Assembly: GCA_965215845.1 (NCBI GenBank)
Contig: CBDCEL010000003.1
Location: forward strand, 930,001 to 994,000
Direction of reading: 5' to 3'
DNA from: Aurantibacter_A sp965215845
GTDB taxonomy: Bacteria > Bacteroidota > Bacteroidia > Flavobacteriales > Flavobacteriaceae
DNA length: 64,000 bases
Positions 26,792 through 33,891 of this stretch are shown one piece after another. Under the pieces are notes generated by a model. It made no database searches, had not been told where the DNA came from, and worked only from the letters and a program-made list of their open reading frames with translations. The number at the start of each line of letters is the position of its first letter. The stretch's first letter is position 1. The position numbers and the translations under genes are program-made.

Positions 26792-26848
26792 TAAAAAATT
26801 TTAAGTTCAACATAATTTTTAAAGAACAGAGTTATTATTACTCCAGCA

Positions 26849-27006
26849 TGTCAATAGACAATTTGAATGCCAAATGGATTTTTGTCATTTTTTTGTTAAG
26901 GATTTTTAGAAATTCCTGTCATTTTTTCGGTCTTGGCAAAATCTTCAGCTGTCAGTATTCTTAAAATAATGACATAAAGGTTGTCAATTTGACATTTTTT
27001 ATGACA
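26849..27006. promoter_or_regulatory. Array of TGTCA/TGACA boxes upstream of hsp20
   Basis: TGTCA begins at 26849, 26883, 26917 and 26950, that is at spacings of 34, 34 and 33 bases; TGACA follows at 26970, then an almost perfect palindrome TGTCAATTTGACA at 26982-26994, then TGACA at 27002. The array fills the gap between hsp20 (minus) and a small plus-strand gene. Regularly spaced boxes of this sort suggest cooperative binding of one regulator or iterons. The binding protein is unknown. Confidence 0.55.
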
Positions 27007-27113
27007 GTTTACTGAGAATAAATCGTAGTAAATAGGAATTAGTCAACTTGGAACAAAGTTTGTCCTAGGCAACTCGGTAATTTTTTTATGGTTTAACTTT
27101 TAAAATTTAGGTT

Positions 27114-27299
27114 ATGAAGAAAAAGCCCGTCAATGTAAGACTTATCGAAAAAAATGGGAATTCCTACCAAATCCAATTTCCCAATCTAGAGATTCCGGTT
27201 ACCGTTAATGAAAATCTGTACAATAAAATGTTGCATAGTACGGAGTATGAATTTAGCAACGCAAATCCAATAGTCAAAGAACGCTCATATTCGGCATGA
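27114..27299 (+). CDS. Small basic protein, unknown function
   Basis: 61 residues, MKKKPVNVRLIEKNG at the start and VTVNENLYNKML in the middle; mixed strands and one short helix. No family is recognised. It is preceded by TTTAGGTT seven bases before the ATG, and is the only plus-strand gene at the right end of the island, on the other side of the box array from hsp20. It could be a small cytoplasmic regulator, but it may also be a remnant. Confidence 0.5.
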   Translation: MKKKPVNVRLIEKNGNSYQIQFPNLEIPVTVNENLYNKMLHSTEYEFSNANPIVKERSYSA

Positions 27300-27557
27300 C
27301 GACAAGTTTTGATATGTTTTAAAAAACGGCAGTTTTACGATACCAATTCGTAAAATCGTGAAGCTAAGACTTCAAGTATCCCATTCTTGGTCCTTTTAAA
27401 TGGTTTCGTTAAATATCCTTTTACGGGACACTTTAAGTTACAAAACCCATTCTATTTTTAATCTAAAGAAAGTAATGGATAATTCGGTCTGGTTATTGAC
27501 AACGAAATCTTTTTTGCCGACATTTGCCTACAAACAAGTTCATTTAAAATAATAGTA
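27300..27557. other. Right margin of the island before the arm sites
   Basis: AT-rich and without a gene. CGAAATC...TTTTTTGCCGACATTTGCCTACAAACAAG (split by one gap, about 27505-27540) recurs in degenerate form about 460 bases further right (about 27975-28025), where it again precedes an arm-like sequence. Confidence 0.4.
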
Positions 27558-27581
27558 CAATCCGGTGCGTTATTCGGTGCG
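27558..27581. repeat. Right-end arm-type repeats (candidate integrase binding sites)
   Basis: AATCCGGTGC (27559-27568) and TATTCGGTGC (27571-27580) match the pair at 4674 and 4686 base for base and with the same 12-base spacing. They lie about 52 bases inside the right attachment core; the left pair lies about 98 bases inside the left core. Confidence 0.6.
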
Positions 27582-27632
27582 TACTTTAAAAAGATAATTT
27601 ACAACTTTTTGAATATCAAATGATTACGATAG

Positions 27633-27656
27633 GGGTTCGAGCCCCAGTCAGGTCAC
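27633..27656 (+). other. attR: copy of the tRNA-Lys 3' end
   Basis: An exact 24-base copy of 4553-4576. The bases upstream do not continue the tRNA, so it is not a second tRNA gene. It marks the right junction of the element. Confidence 0.85.
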
Positions 27657-27667
27657 GACTTATCAAG

Positions 27668-27697
27668 GAGACTGCTTAAAAGGCAGTCTCTTTTTTT
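27668..27697 (+). terminator. Probable native tRNA-Lys terminator, displaced by integration
   Basis: GAGACTGC (27668-27675) pairs with GCAGTCTC (27683-27690) and runs into seven T residues, 12 bases after the attR core. In the uninserted state it would lie right behind the tRNA. Confidence 0.7.
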
Positions 27698-27769
27698 ATG
27701 GTACGGACTAACATTCGATAAACAGTGCTGGGGCGAGAAGTTTATCCTGAGCGAGGAACGAGCCGAAGG

Positions 27770-27787
27770 GAGCCCCAGTCAGGTCAC
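27770..27787 (+). other. Partial second attachment-core copy
   Basis: The last 18 bases of the 24-base core recur here, 137 bases to the right of attR, embedded in a sequence (GAGCGAGGAACGAGCCGAAGG) unlike the tRNA. It suggests an older, decayed integration junction. Confidence 0.6.
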
Positions 27788-27799
27788 AAGGTGACATAG

Positions 27800-27830
27800 A
27801 GCCCTGGCTTTTTTTAGTCGGGGCTTTTTT
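27800..27830 (+). terminator. Terminator-like hairpin after the partial core copy
   Basis: AGCCCTGGC pairs with GTCGGGGCT (two G-U pairs) and is followed by six T residues. A variant of the same hairpin recurs at 29361-29389. Confidence 0.55.
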
Positions 27831-27854
27831 ATGCAATAAAACTGGGTGAGAGGT
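27821..27854 (+). repeat. 34-bp direct repeat, copy 1
   Basis: The 34 bases beginning GGGCTTTTTTATGC and ending GGGTGAGAGGT recur exactly at 29380-29413. Both copies follow a terminator-like hairpin. Confidence 0.8.
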
Positions 27855-27959
27855 TAATCCCGAGTACGGTCTAGGTAAGCCCCAGCCTGCCAGGTTTTGC
27901 TTTTGCAATAAGAGACGGCTGGATACAACAAGAAAAATGGATTTTTTTAGACATCTATA

Positions 27960-28060
27960 AAAAATCACATCGAAATTCTTTTGCTTCGAATCTATTTTGC
28001 CGATACTTAAATACCAACAAATTAAATTAAAGTACAATTCGGTATATACCTTGAAAATCT
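27960..28060. repeat. Degenerate second copy of the island right end
   Basis: TTTTGCCGATACTTAAATACCAACAAATTAAATTAAAG then TACAATTCGGTATATACCTTGAAAAT is a diverged match to the sequence at about 27510-27590, including the CGGT arm core. It lies 44 bases before the T9SS cargo gene. Confidence 0.5.
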
Positions 28061-28103
28061 CTATTTTAACTTTTTTAATATTAACCGAACAAACACTAAC
28101 CTC

Positions 28104-29183
28104 ATGAAAACCAATCTAACTACATGCTTAAAGTCGAAAATTGTTGGTTTAGGCATTTTTATATTATCTCAGGCATACTCAACCGTAACAGCCCAAACTT
28201 TTACCGATCGGTCCAATTTTGTTACCGCACTGAGAGCGGTTACCACAATTGATTTTGAAGGAATTGCTTTGGGCCCCGGACAAGCTTACGCCGTGAACCT
28301 AGTGGGCAATGAATTTCAGGGAGTTACATTGACCGCAGGGGCAGGAGCCGATGGCCTCTTTGTGGGCATTCCCGATCCCACTGTTTCCGGCGGAAACAAT
28401 GAAAACTTTTTTGCCGGTGACTTTTTCCCCACATCTGGATTGGCCGTTTTTTCTCCAGATAACTATCCAAGTCCGGGGTCACCTTCACCCGAAGGAAAAC
28501 TAATTGTAGATTTTGATGAACCCACTAATGGAGTTGGGGCCTACTTTTTGGATGCAGAAGAATATCCATCTTATATTGAGGCGTTTGATGGGCCTAGTGG
28601 AACGGGAAATTCTTTAGGTAAGCTAATCGTTCAAAATAAGGGGGACAACTCACAAGCTTTTGCCGGTGTCTTAGCAGAAGGTATTAAAAGTGCTATCCTA
28701 GTTCTTGGAGGAGGTCGAGATGGTGTAGGTCTAGACGATTTGTGTTTTGGCAAAAACATAAGTTGCGGCAACAATAATGACAAAGTATTAATTTGTCATA
28801 AAGATGGAAACACCTTATGTGTTGCCGAAGCAGCTAGCAAAGCGCATCTTGATCATGGCGATTATTATGGCCCTTGTGCTTCATCAACCAGGAAAAATAA
28901 ATACGAATCAATTTTAGCTGCGCGATTAATTCAAAACAATCCCATCATTGTACATCCCAACCCATTCAAGGACACTTTTACTCTGGAGATCAAACAAAAC
29001 TCAAAAAACAGGAAAGCAGAGTTAAACTTGTACGATATGAATGGAACGCCCGTAAAAACAATAAAAGAAATTTCAACTAAGAATTTAGACGTTGATATGT
29101 CTACCATGGCGAAGGGTGTCTACATCTACACCTTAAAAAATGAAAGAGAAATAATGGTCACAGGAAAAGTTATTAAAGAATAA
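28104..29183 (+). CDS. Secreted T9SS cargo protein
   Basis: 359 residues with a signal peptide ending STVTAQ. Residues about 35-215 look like a lectin-like beta-sandwich (TIDFEGIALGPGQAY, VGAYFLDAEEYPSYIEAFDG). Residues about 230-260 contain VLICHKDGNTLC then AHLDHGDYYGPC, a small Cys/His motif common in Bacteroidota surface proteins. The end (HPNPFKDTFTLEI ... YTLKNEREIMVTGKVIKE) is a type A T9SS C-terminal sorting domain, so it is secreted through the type IX system and attached to the surface. Its ligand is unknown. Confidence 0.85.
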   Translation: MKTNLTTCLKSKIVGLGIFILSQAYSTVTAQTFTDRSNFVTALRAVTTIDFEGIALGPGQAYAVNLVGNEFQGVTLTAGAGADGLFVGIPDPTVSGGNNENFFAGDFFPTSGLAVFSPDNYPSPGSPSPEGKLIVDFDEPTNGVGAYFLDAEEYPSYIEAFDGPSGTGNSLGKLIVQNKGDNSQAFAGVLAEGIKSAILVLGGGRDGVGLDDLCFGKNISCGNNNDKVLICHKDGNTLCVAEAASKAHLDHGDYYGPCASSTRKNKYESILAARLIQNNPIIVHPNPFKDTFTLEIKQNSKNRKAELNLYDMNGTPVKTIKEISTKNLDVDMSTMAKGVYIYTLKNEREIMVTGKVIKE

Positions 29184-29360
29184 AGGAAGGATTTAACTCT
29201 ATAAAAACTACAAAATCCTCGACAATGGAGTTAAATTTCTCGACGTTCATCATCAAACAGGTTCAATTACAATGCAAGTATAATTCGGCGCGTACTTTGA
29301 AAATACAAATTTTAAATTATTGGATATCAGTTAATTAAAATTCTAGTTGTAATAATATGG

Positions 29361-29389
29361 AGCCTTGACTTTCTTGTCAGGGCTTTTTT
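29361..29389 (+). terminator. Terminator-like hairpin
   Basis: AGCCTTGAC (29361-29369) pairs with GTCAGGGCT (29376-29384) around TTTCTT and runs into T5. It could end the T9SS cargo transcript, although it lies about 180 bases after it. Confidence 0.6.
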
Positions 29390-29413
29390 ATGCAATAAAA
29401 CTGGGTGAGAGGT
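29380..29413 (+). repeat. 34-bp direct repeat, copy 2
   Basis: An exact copy of 27821-27854; the two copies diverge right after GAGAGGT. Confidence 0.8.
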
Positions 29414-29786
29414 CAATGCTGAGCATTTCGACTTCGCTCAATACAGGCTGCGTCGAGATAAGCCCTTATTAAAGTACATGACCTTCATAACCATTTAAAA
29501 AACCGAACAGCTACCTACTCCGATTAGTTATGGCAAGATTTGGGAAATCCACATTTCTTTAAAAAGTTTTGGTTTAGGTGGTATACGGATCACGTGCACG
29601 CTAACCGACTTTGCCATTGGATATACCCCATTTGAATAAGAAAGAATCTTATTATTTAATAATAAAGAATATTCTTACTTCATAAATTTATATTTATACA
29701 TACTTTTCCTACTAATTCACAACATATTTTCCTTATTTATAGCCAATTAGCCTATTATTGTTGCTCGACTCTAAACGTAACCTACC

Positions 29787-32576
29787 ATGCACAAGTTCCC
29801 CTTCTTACCGCTTTTTATACTATTTCTTAATATTTCCTACGCTCAAGTTAAGATTGGTGACCAACATGAAAATATTGATAGAGCATCTTTATTAGAGCTA
29901 GAAAGTCGAGATAGGGCTTTGGTTCTGACGCGGGTCAACACTTCATTGATGCAAAAAATAAAGCCTTTAGCGGGGGCGTTGGTATTTAATACCGATGAAT
30001 CCTGTGTTTACCAATATAATGGTAAACGATGGGAAAGTTTATGCGGTTCAGGAACGAGTGGGAATTTTTCTTTTACGGATAACGGGGATGGCACGCTTTT
30101 AATTAAAAATCCAGATGGGTCTTCATTTACGACTAAAGATTTGAGCGGATCTAAAGGGGAAGCCGGACCGCAGGGCGCGCAGGGAGAAAAAGGTGAAAAG
30201 GGCGATGTGGGTGCACCTGGTGAAAAAGGCGAAATCGGACCGAAAGGAGAAGCAGGAGAACAAGGACCAAAAGGAGAGAAAGGCGATCCTGGGGCGCAAG
30301 GCCCACAGGGCGAAAAGGGAAAAACAGGAGAGCAAGGTCCACGGGGCGAAAAAGGAGATATTGGAGAAAAAGGCCCTCAAGGTGAAAAGGGCGGTGTGGG
30401 GGAACCTGGCGAAAAAGGCGAAATCGGGCCACAGGGAGAAAAGGGAGCGACAGGAGAAAGAGGTCCCCAAGGAGAGACCGGCCCTCAAGGTGAGAAAGGA
30501 GAGGCTGGGGAACAAGGGCCAAAAGGAGAGAAAGGTGACCCAGGGATGCAAGGCCCACAAGGCGAAAAGGGTGATATTGGAGAAAAAGGTGATGTGGGGG
30601 CACCTGGTGAAAAAGGTGAAATCGGACCGCGCGGAGAAAAGGGAGAGAAAGGTGATTCAGGAGCTCAAGGCCCACAGGGCGAGAAAGGTGATGTGGGAGA
30701 AAAAGGTCCCCAAGGCGAGGCTGGCCCTCAAGGTCAAAAGGGAGATATTGGTGAGCAGGGTCTAAAGGGAGAAATCGGCCCTAAGGGAGAAAAAGGAGAT
30801 GTGGGAGAGCAAGGCCCCCAAGGTGAGACTGGCCCTCAAGGCGAGACCGGAGAACAAGGACCAAAAGGTCAGAAAGGCGATCCTGGGGCGCAAGGCCCGC
30901 AGGGCGAAAAAGGTGGTATTGGAGAAAGAGGTCCCCAAGGTGAGGCTGGCCCTCAAGGTCAAAAGGGAAATATTGGTGCGCAGGGTCCAAAGGGAGAAAT
31001 CGGACCGCGCGGAGAAAAGGGAGAGAAAGGTGATGAAGGGCCCAAAGGGGAAAAGGGAGATCAAGGAGAAAAAGGAGAGACCGGAGAAAGAGGCCCTCAA
31101 GGTGAGAAAGGAGATATCGGTCCGATGGGACCGGCAGGTCCGGCGGGTCCTGGACTCTCCGAAATTACGAAGAGCCTGAAAGGCATGTCTGAAATGCGGG
31201 GGAAATCAGGGGCACAAGGCCCCAAGGGTGAAGTCGGGCCTCAAGGCAGACAGGGAGAGACCGGGAAACAAGGACCTAAAGGGGAGAAAGGTGATCCAGG
31301 GGAGCAAGGTCCACAGGGAAAAAAAGGAGAGACCGGCGCTCAAGGCGAAAAGGGTGATATTGGCGAGCTGGGTCCAAAGGGAGAAATCGGACCGCAAGGC
31401 GAAAAAGGAGATGTGGGAGAGCAAGGTCCGCGGGGCGAGAAAGGTGAGCAAGGAGAAAAGGGAGAGCAAGGTCCACAGGGAGAAAAAGGGGAGACTGGAG
31501 AAAGAGGCCCTCAAGGTGAGAAAGGAGATATCGGTCCGATGGGACCGGCAGGTCCGGCGGGTCCTGGACTCCCCGAAATTACGAAGAGCCTGAAAGGCAT
31601 GTCTGAAATGCGGGGGAAATCAGGGGCACAAGGCCCCAAGGGTGAAGTCGGGCCTCAAGGCAGACAGGGAGAGACCGGGAAACAAGGACCTAAAGGGGAG
31701 AAAGGCGATCCAGGGGCGCAAGGTCCGCAGGGAAAAAAAGGAGAGACCGGCGCTCAAGGCGAAAAGGGCGATGCGGGGGCACCAGGCGAAAAAGGTGAAA
31801 TCGGACCGCGCGGCGAAAAGGGGGAGAAAGGTGATGAAGGGCCCAAAGGAGAAAAGGGAGATCAAGGAGAAAAGGGAGAGACAGGAGAGCAAGGACCACA
31901 AGGAGAGACCGGCCCTCAAGGTGAGAAAGGAGAAACCGGAGAGCAAGGTCCGCAGGGCGAGAAAGGTGAAAAAGGTGAGCAAGGAGAAAAGGGAGAGCCT
32001 GGTGACCCGGCAACAGACGACCAGAACCTCGCAGAGGTTTTAAAGCAAGGCAATAGCGCCGGCAAAAATAAAATTTCGGATTTGGCGGATCCGGCCGAAG
32101 CCCAAGACGCTACTACAAAAAATTATGTTGACACCTTTCCTAGAGTTTATGTTGGTTCAATTCAAATAACGAATTCGGGTTCAATATCAATTTCCGAATT
32201 ACCCTTTGAGCCAAGTGCTATTACATTTACCGCAATGGCGAATATCGAAGTTTTCGATTTGGATTCTGATAATGGTAAGCGAAATAATGATAAAACCCTT
32301 GCCAATACTTTTGGTAGCATGAAAGGCTTTGCAAGAAGTAATGGAAATTCTATTTCACAGCAGGTCATATTTGTAGGCGGGAGTGGAAATTCAATTAACG
32401 ACATTTCGCGTTTTGCTTCTAGCAACCACTGTATTGGTATTCGTTATACGAATACGAATGGGGACATTTTAGGTAAAACCACGGCCAAGGTCTCCAATTT
32501 TCACGCCAAAGGCTTCACTATGGAGGTAGATAATTTTTCAGATGGTCTTGTCATACTTTTTGAAGCATATAGATAA
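29787..32576 (+). CDS. Collagen-like repeat protein, secreted
   Basis: 929 residues with a signal peptide (about 1-19, ending SYAQ). Residues about 20-120 form a head ending in YQYNGKRWESLCGSG. Residues about 121-740 are unbroken Gly-X-Y triplets, dominated by GEKGE, GPQGE, GPKGE and GDPG, interrupted twice by about 18 residues (LSEITKSLKGMSEMRGKS type, near 455 and 593). A final domain (about 740-929) opens with KISDLADPAEAQDATTKNYVD, a motif found in phage-like trimeric fibres, and a beta-rich globe. It probably forms a trimeric surface fibre. Without proline hydroxylation, stability would come from charge pairing of Lys and Glu. Confidence 0.9.
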   Translation: MHKFPFLPLFILFLNISYAQVKIGDQHENIDRASLLELESRDRALVLTRVNTSLMQKIKPLAGALVFNTDESCVYQYNGKRWESLCGSGTSGNFSFTDNGDGTLLIKNPDGSSFTTKDLSGSKGEAGPQGAQGEKGEKGDVGAPGEKGEIGPKGEAGEQGPKGEKGDPGAQGPQGEKGKTGEQGPRGEKGDIGEKGPQGEKGGVGEPGEKGEIGPQGEKGATGERGPQGETGPQGEKGEAGEQGPKGEKGDPGMQGPQGEKGDIGEKGDVGAPGEKGEIGPRGEKGEKGDSGAQGPQGEKGDVGEKGPQGEAGPQGQKGDIGEQGLKGEIGPKGEKGDVGEQGPQGETGPQGETGEQGPKGQKGDPGAQGPQGEKGGIGERGPQGEAGPQGQKGNIGAQGPKGEIGPRGEKGEKGDEGPKGEKGDQGEKGETGERGPQGEKGDIGPMGPAGPAGPGLSEITKSLKGMSEMRGKSGAQGPKGEVGPQGRQGETGKQGPKGEKGDPGEQGPQGKKGETGAQGEKGDIGELGPKGEIGPQGEKGDVGEQGPRGEKGEQGEKGEQGPQGEKGETGERGPQGEKGDIGPMGPAGPAGPGLPEITKSLKGMSEMRGKSGAQGPKGEVGPQGRQGETGKQGPKGEKGDPGAQGPQGKKGETGAQGEKGDAGAPGEKGEIGPRGEKGEKGDEGPKGEKGDQGEKGETGEQGPQGETGPQGEKGETGEQGPQGEKGEKGEQGEKGEPGDPATDDQNLAEVLKQGNSAGKNKISDLADPAEAQDATTKNYVDTFPRVYVGSIQITNSGSISISELPFEPSAITFTAMANIEVFDLDSDNGKRNNDKTLANTFGSMKGFARSNGNSISQQVIFVGGSGNSINDISRFASSNHCIGIRYTNTNGDILGKTTAKVSNFHAKGFTMEVDNFSDGLVILFEAYR
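31070..31354 (+). repeat. Internal duplication in the collagen-like gene, copy 1
   Basis: About 285 bp near-identical to 31484-31768, an offset of 414 bp (138 codons, in frame). It contains the first non-GXY interruption. The few base differences include T/C in CTCTCC/CTCCCC. Confidence 0.85.
31484..31768 (+). repeat. Internal duplication in the collagen-like gene, copy 2
   Basis: The second copy of the 285-bp unit, containing the second interruption. High identity at DNA level points to a recent duplication or gene conversion, unlike the more diverged flanking triplets. Confidence 0.85.
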
Positions 32577-32586
32577 AGAAAGTGTA

Positions 32587-33732
32587 ATGAAGACGTTTAG
32601 AAATTATCTTCTTTTTTTATTGTTCGTGGTCCAAGGGTTTTCAGGCCACGCCCAAGGTACCTTTCATAATTTTGGCAATGTTCGCATTCACAATAAGGGC
32701 ACAATCGGATTTCATTCGAATTTGGTCAACGATGGTACTTTTTCGGAGAACAAGGGCATAGTAGGTTTTTATAATGACGACCAATCCATAATCTCTGGAG
32801 CATTCAGTCCGGCATTTTATGACTTTGAAATAGCTGTTGAAAATGACCTGTTTATTGATGTGCCGATCTCGGTATGTAATTCCCTTAATTTCATATATGG
32901 TAATATCAGAACGACCAGAAATGATAAGAACGTCTATGTGAAATTGCAGAAAAAAGCTTCATATGATGGGGCAGTCAATCTTTCAAAGATAGATGGTCAT
33001 GTTGCAGTTGATGGACAAAATGAATTTACTTTCCCCGTAGGATATCAGGATAAATTAAGACCATTGAGTATGAGATTCATTGATGGGGTTTTTTTTGCAA
33101 GATGCGAGTACTATCATGAAAACCCCAACAATCCCGTAAGTTTTTATGAAGTCTTTGACACTTCTAAAAAGTCCATAAAAATTGACGAGGTAAGTTCAAA
33201 GGAATTTTGGAATCTGACCACTTCAGGGATTGTTCAAATAACCCTTACATGGGATACGGAAAGCGACCTAGCTTCCAAAATAAGTGATATGGAAGATGTC
33301 ATTGTAGTAGGTTGGGGCAAAGAGAGCGAGGAGTGGGAAAATCTTGGCAATGCATCGTTTGAGGGAAGTCTCGAAACCGGAAGTGTTATTTCCAACCCTT
33401 TCAATGCCAATGACTATGAGATTTTCACCATCGGGACAATTTTTCAAGTAAGTGCCAACATTCCTAAAAATTATTTGTTAACCCCAAATTCAGACGGAAA
33501 TAATGATAATCTCATTATAAAGATTACAAGTCAGTCTCCGAAAAATCACTTGAAAATCTTTGATCGATCGGGTAAATTGGTATACGAAATGTCTAACTAT
33601 CAAGACGAATTTACGGGAACGGCCAATCGGGGATCTGGCCCTAAAATACTACCGAAAGGTACGTACTTCTACCTTCTTGAATTAAACGATCTGAATATAA
33701 AACATCAGGGGTACTTCTACATTCATCGTTAA
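32587..33732 (+). CDS. Secreted protein with CHU_C-type (gliding-associated, T9SS) C-terminal domain
   Basis: 381 residues with a signal peptide ending SGHAQ. The middle part is beta-rich (IHNKGTIGFHSNLVNDG and similar short strands), looking like a parallel-beta or repeat-rich adhesin. The end carries LTPNSDGNNDNLIIK and LKIFDRSGKLVYEMS then GTYFYLLEL, the signature of the gliding-motility-associated C-terminal domain that targets proteins to type IX secretion. It starts 10 bases after the collagen-like gene; the two probably act together at the surface. An upstream in-frame ATG inside the collagen gene is ignored. Confidence 0.85.
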   Translation: MKTFRNYLLFLLFVVQGFSGHAQGTFHNFGNVRIHNKGTIGFHSNLVNDGTFSENKGIVGFYNDDQSIISGAFSPAFYDFEIAVENDLFIDVPISVCNSLNFIYGNIRTTRNDKNVYVKLQKKASYDGAVNLSKIDGHVAVDGQNEFTFPVGYQDKLRPLSMRFIDGVFFARCEYYHENPNNPVSFYEVFDTSKKSIKIDEVSSKEFWNLTTSGIVQITLTWDTESDLASKISDMEDVIVVGWGKESEEWENLGNASFEGSLETGSVISNPFNANDYEIFTIGTIFQVSANIPKNYLLTPNSDGNNDNLIIKITSQSPKNHLKIFDRSGKLVYEMSNYQDEFTGTANRGSGPKILPKGTYFYLLELNDLNIKHQGYFYIHR

Positions 33733-33891
33733 GTTCTTAAATATTCTGTTGACCTAATAGCGCTGCCTTATGCTACGTCTATTTTGACCCAAGCATTGCA
33801 AGTAACAAACCATTTGTCTACACCCTTGGCAATCTAATAGAATTTACCGATGATTATGACTGTGTTTCAAACCCGGTGAGCCTAGAAGCGA

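Larger units (their letters stand above)
4553..27656. mobile_element. tRNA-Lys integrative element / genomic island (about 23 kb, decayed)
   Basis: It is bounded by a 24-bp direct repeat of the tRNA 3' end, with a tyrosine recombinase as the first gene. Near-identical tandem arm-site candidates lie inside both ends (4674-4696 and 27559-27581). A strong terminator (27668-27697) lies just outside the right repeat, as if the tRNA had been separated from its own terminator, while the element supplies a new one at 4599-4633. No conjugation, relaxase or excisionase gene is recognisable, so it would be non-autonomous or decayed. The polyamine genes inside are usually core genes in flavobacteria, so the interval could be a composite of inserted and older chromosomal DNA. 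Confidence 0.65.
29184..29786. other. Intergenic region with a third right-end-like copy and a REP-like sequence
   Basis: AGTATAATTCGGCGCGTACTTTGAAAAT (split, about 29277-29304) resembles the arms near 27556 and 28030. A hairpin (29361-29389) and the 34-bp repeat (29380-29413) follow, then CATTTCGACTTCGCTCAA, the type of dispersed REP-like sequence common in this group. The last 200 bases are very AT-rich and would hold the promoter of the collagen-like gene. Confidence 0.5.

Noticed and set aside
27633..27656. A second tRNA-Lys gene
   Set aside because: Only the T-arm and acceptor end are present; the sequence upstream does not fold into D- and anticodon arms.
4553..27656. A phage-defence or CRISPR cargo of the island
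   Set aside because: I looked for nucleases, helicases, toxin-antitoxin pairs and reverse transcriptases; only the weak PD-(D/E)xK hint at 8393 remains, which is not enough.
27708..28037. 109-codon minus-strand frame between the att copies
   Set aside because: It crosses the hairpins and degenerate repeats and is Phe/Leu-rich without a motif; chance frame.
30123..32013. Several long open frames on both strands inside the collagen-like gene
   Set aside because: Low-complexity Gly-X-Y coding sequence keeps other frames open; they consist of Leu/Phe/Ser or Lys/Arg runs without independent signals.
29787..32020. Short regular repeats that might be taken for a CRISPR array
   Set aside because: The period is nine bases (Gly-X-Y codons) inside one open frame; no spacer-repeat structure or cas gene is seen.
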